A stretch of DNA of 32,902 nt from Sphaerotilus sulfidivorans (lineage in GTDB: Bacteria; Pseudomonadota; Gammaproteobacteria; Burkholderiales; Burkholderiaceae_C), in the NCBI RefSeq assembly GCF_013426975.1, contig NZ_JACCPY010000039.1:1-32902 (forward strand), written 5' to 3'. Below, piece by piece: positions 32,033 through 32,902 of the stretch (positions are counted from its first letter, which is position 1; every line of letters begins with the position of its first letter). The notes below the pieces were generated by a model, which made no database searches, was not told the DNA's origin, and was given only the letters and a program-made list of their open reading frames with translations. The position numbers and the translations under genes were made by a program.

Positions 32033-32635
32033 ATGACAGGCTCTGCCGCACCGCCCGACGCGATGCTTGCGCTGGTCGAGGCGCTGCGCCGGCTGCCCGG
32101 CGTGGGCGTCAAGTCGGCGCAGCGCATGGCCTATCACCTGCTGCAGCATGACCGCGACGGCGCGCTGCGGCTGTCGCAGGCGCTCGACCACGCGGTGCAC
32201 GGCATCCGCCACTGCGAGCGCTGCCACACCTTCACCGAGCAGCCGGTCTGCGCGGCCTGCCTTGATCCGGCGCGCGACACCCGACTGCTGTGTGTGGTCG
32301 AGACCCCGGCCGACCAGGCTGCGGTCGAGCGCACCGGCACCTACCGCGGGCTCTATTTCGTGCTGATGGGGCGGCTCAGCCCGCTCGACGGCGTAGGCGT
32401 GCAGGACATCGGCCTGCCCGAGCTGCTGGCGCGGGTGCGCGAGGGCGAGGTGCGCGAGGTGATCGTCGCGACCAACTTCACCGCCGAGGGCGAAGTCACC
32501 GCCCATGCGGTGGCCGAGGCGCTGCGTGCGCTGGACGTGCGCGTGACGCGCCTGGCGCGTGGCGTGCCGATCGGCAGCGAGCTCGAGTACGTCGATCTCG
32601 GCACCATCGCGCACGCCTTCTCGGAAAGGCGCTGA
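32033..32635 (+). CDS. recR: Recombination mediator protein RecR
   Basis: A 200-residue protein acting with RecO and RecF to load RecA at gaps. The N-terminal helix-hairpin-helix [20 protein letters not shown] is at residues 18-37, the zinc finger is Cys61, Cys64, Cys73 and Cys76 (CERCHTF...CAAC), followed by a Toprim domain ([18 protein letters not shown] ... [13 protein letters not shown]) and a C-terminal [15 protein letters not shown]. The ATG at 32033 gives a slightly extended N-terminus ([18 protein letters not shown]); the next ATG is at codon 11. Last gene of dnaX-ybaB-recR. Confidence 0.96.
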   Translation: MTGSAAPPDAMLALVEALRRLPGVGVKSAQRMAYHLLQHDRDGALRLSQALDHAVHGIRHCERCHTFTEQPVCAACLDPARDTRLLCVVETPADQAAVERTGTYRGLYFVLMGRLSPLDGVGVQDIGLPELLARVREGEVREVIVATNFTAEGEVTAHAVAEALRALDVRVTRLARGVPIGSELEYVDLGTIAHAFSERR

Positions 32636-32651
32636 GCGCGAAGGCTCCGGC

Positions 32652-32902
32652 TTACTTGCGCGCCAGGCGGGTCGGGCGGATCTTCATGCCCTTGGCGGCG
32701 CCGCCCCGGTTCGGGCTGGCGGCCGCCATGCGCACCGGCTTGCCCGCCTTGGCCTTGGCCAGCGCGCGGCCTTCGGCCACCGGCGCGATCCTGCTGCCGG
32801 TCGGCACCCAGATGACCAGCGCCTGCGCCTTGCGGAAGCGGGTGCCGTCGTCGATGCGGTTCCAGGCGGCGATCTGGTTTGCGCTCACCCGGTAGCGCTT
32901 GG
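32652..32902 (-). CDS. LysM-domain protein, C-terminal end (probable lytic transglycosylase MltD)
   Basis: Only the last 83 codons are in the window; the 5' part lies beyond the right edge. The sequence begins within a LysM motif (KRYRVSANQIAAWNRIDDGT), followed by FRKAQALVIWVP and a basic Lys/Ala/Arg-rich tail (MKIRPTRLARK). Peptidoglycan-binding LysM repeats at the C-terminus next to recR are typical of membrane-bound lytic transglycosylase MltD in this group, but the catalytic domain is not visible. Convergent with recR, 16 bp apart, with no clear terminator between them. Confidence 0.7.
   Translation of the reverse strand, partial: KRYRVSANQIAAWNRIDDGTRFRKAQALVIWVPTGSRIAPVAEGRALAKAKAGKPVRMAAASPNRGGAAKGMKIRPTRLARK

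Overview
The window is a very GC-rich stretch of bacterial chromosome. Almost all third codon positions are G or C, genes are packed with short gaps or 4-bp overlaps, and several gene orders are typical of Betaproteobacteria: mltG-tmk-holB-pilZ-tatD, dnaX-ybaB-recR, opgG-opgH, and aat-bpt. Together with two phasins (polyhydroxyalkanoate storage), the proteins point to the order Burkholderiales, probably near the Leptothrix/Rubrivivax/Sphaerotilus group. That placement is inference from protein style and gene order; no rRNA is present. I found no rRNA or tRNA gene, insertion sequence, prophage or CRISPR array, and no gene-free gap above about 230 bp.

Layout. 1-776 (-): N-terminal part of an RTX-type calcium-binding repeat protein built of 132-residue units. 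944-3740 (+): patatin-like lipase, HSL-type esterase and a DUF1624 membrane protein. 3712-5970: AraC regulator divergent from an MFS exporter. 6083-9100: storage and regulation region with two phasins on the minus strand, a GbsR/MarR-type regulator and a divergent Crp/Fnr-type regulator. 9101-13480 (+): HDAC-like deacetylase, nitroreductase, NhaD/ArsB-type Na+/H+ antiporter and D-2-hydroxyacid dehydrogenase. 13491-17290 (-): opgH and opgG for osmoregulated periplasmic glucans. 17521-18432 (+): thioesterase-GNAT fusion. 18386-20743 (-): NRDE/TANGO2-like protein, DUF4936 protein and YgfZ. 20814-24862 (+): mltG, tmk, holB, pilZ, tatD. 24878-26885: PAS-LuxR regulator divergent from the scoA-scoB CoA transferase. 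26911-29598 (-): bpt, aat and a divergent PurM-like protein. 29643-32635 (+): dnaX, ybaB, recR. 32652-end (-): C-terminal end of a LysM protein, probably MltD.

How parts work together. The best non-coding signals surround the phasins. Each phasin has a good sigma70 promoter with a PhaR-like operator (two operators at the first gene, one at the second). Each also has a 3' region with the same 16-bp element carrying a CU-rich anti-Shine-Dalgarno-like stretch, paired GGTACC sites and an intrinsic terminator. I read these as candidate 3'UTR-derived RNAs that could tie granule-protein expression to other messages. The scoAB promoter has two CTACGTA repeats one helical turn apart where a -35 element should be, which fits activation by the divergent PAS-LuxR protein. 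The 44-bp gap between the PurM-like gene and dnaX holds two interlocked divergent promoters, each with its -10 only 8 bp from a start codon, so both messages may be leaderless.
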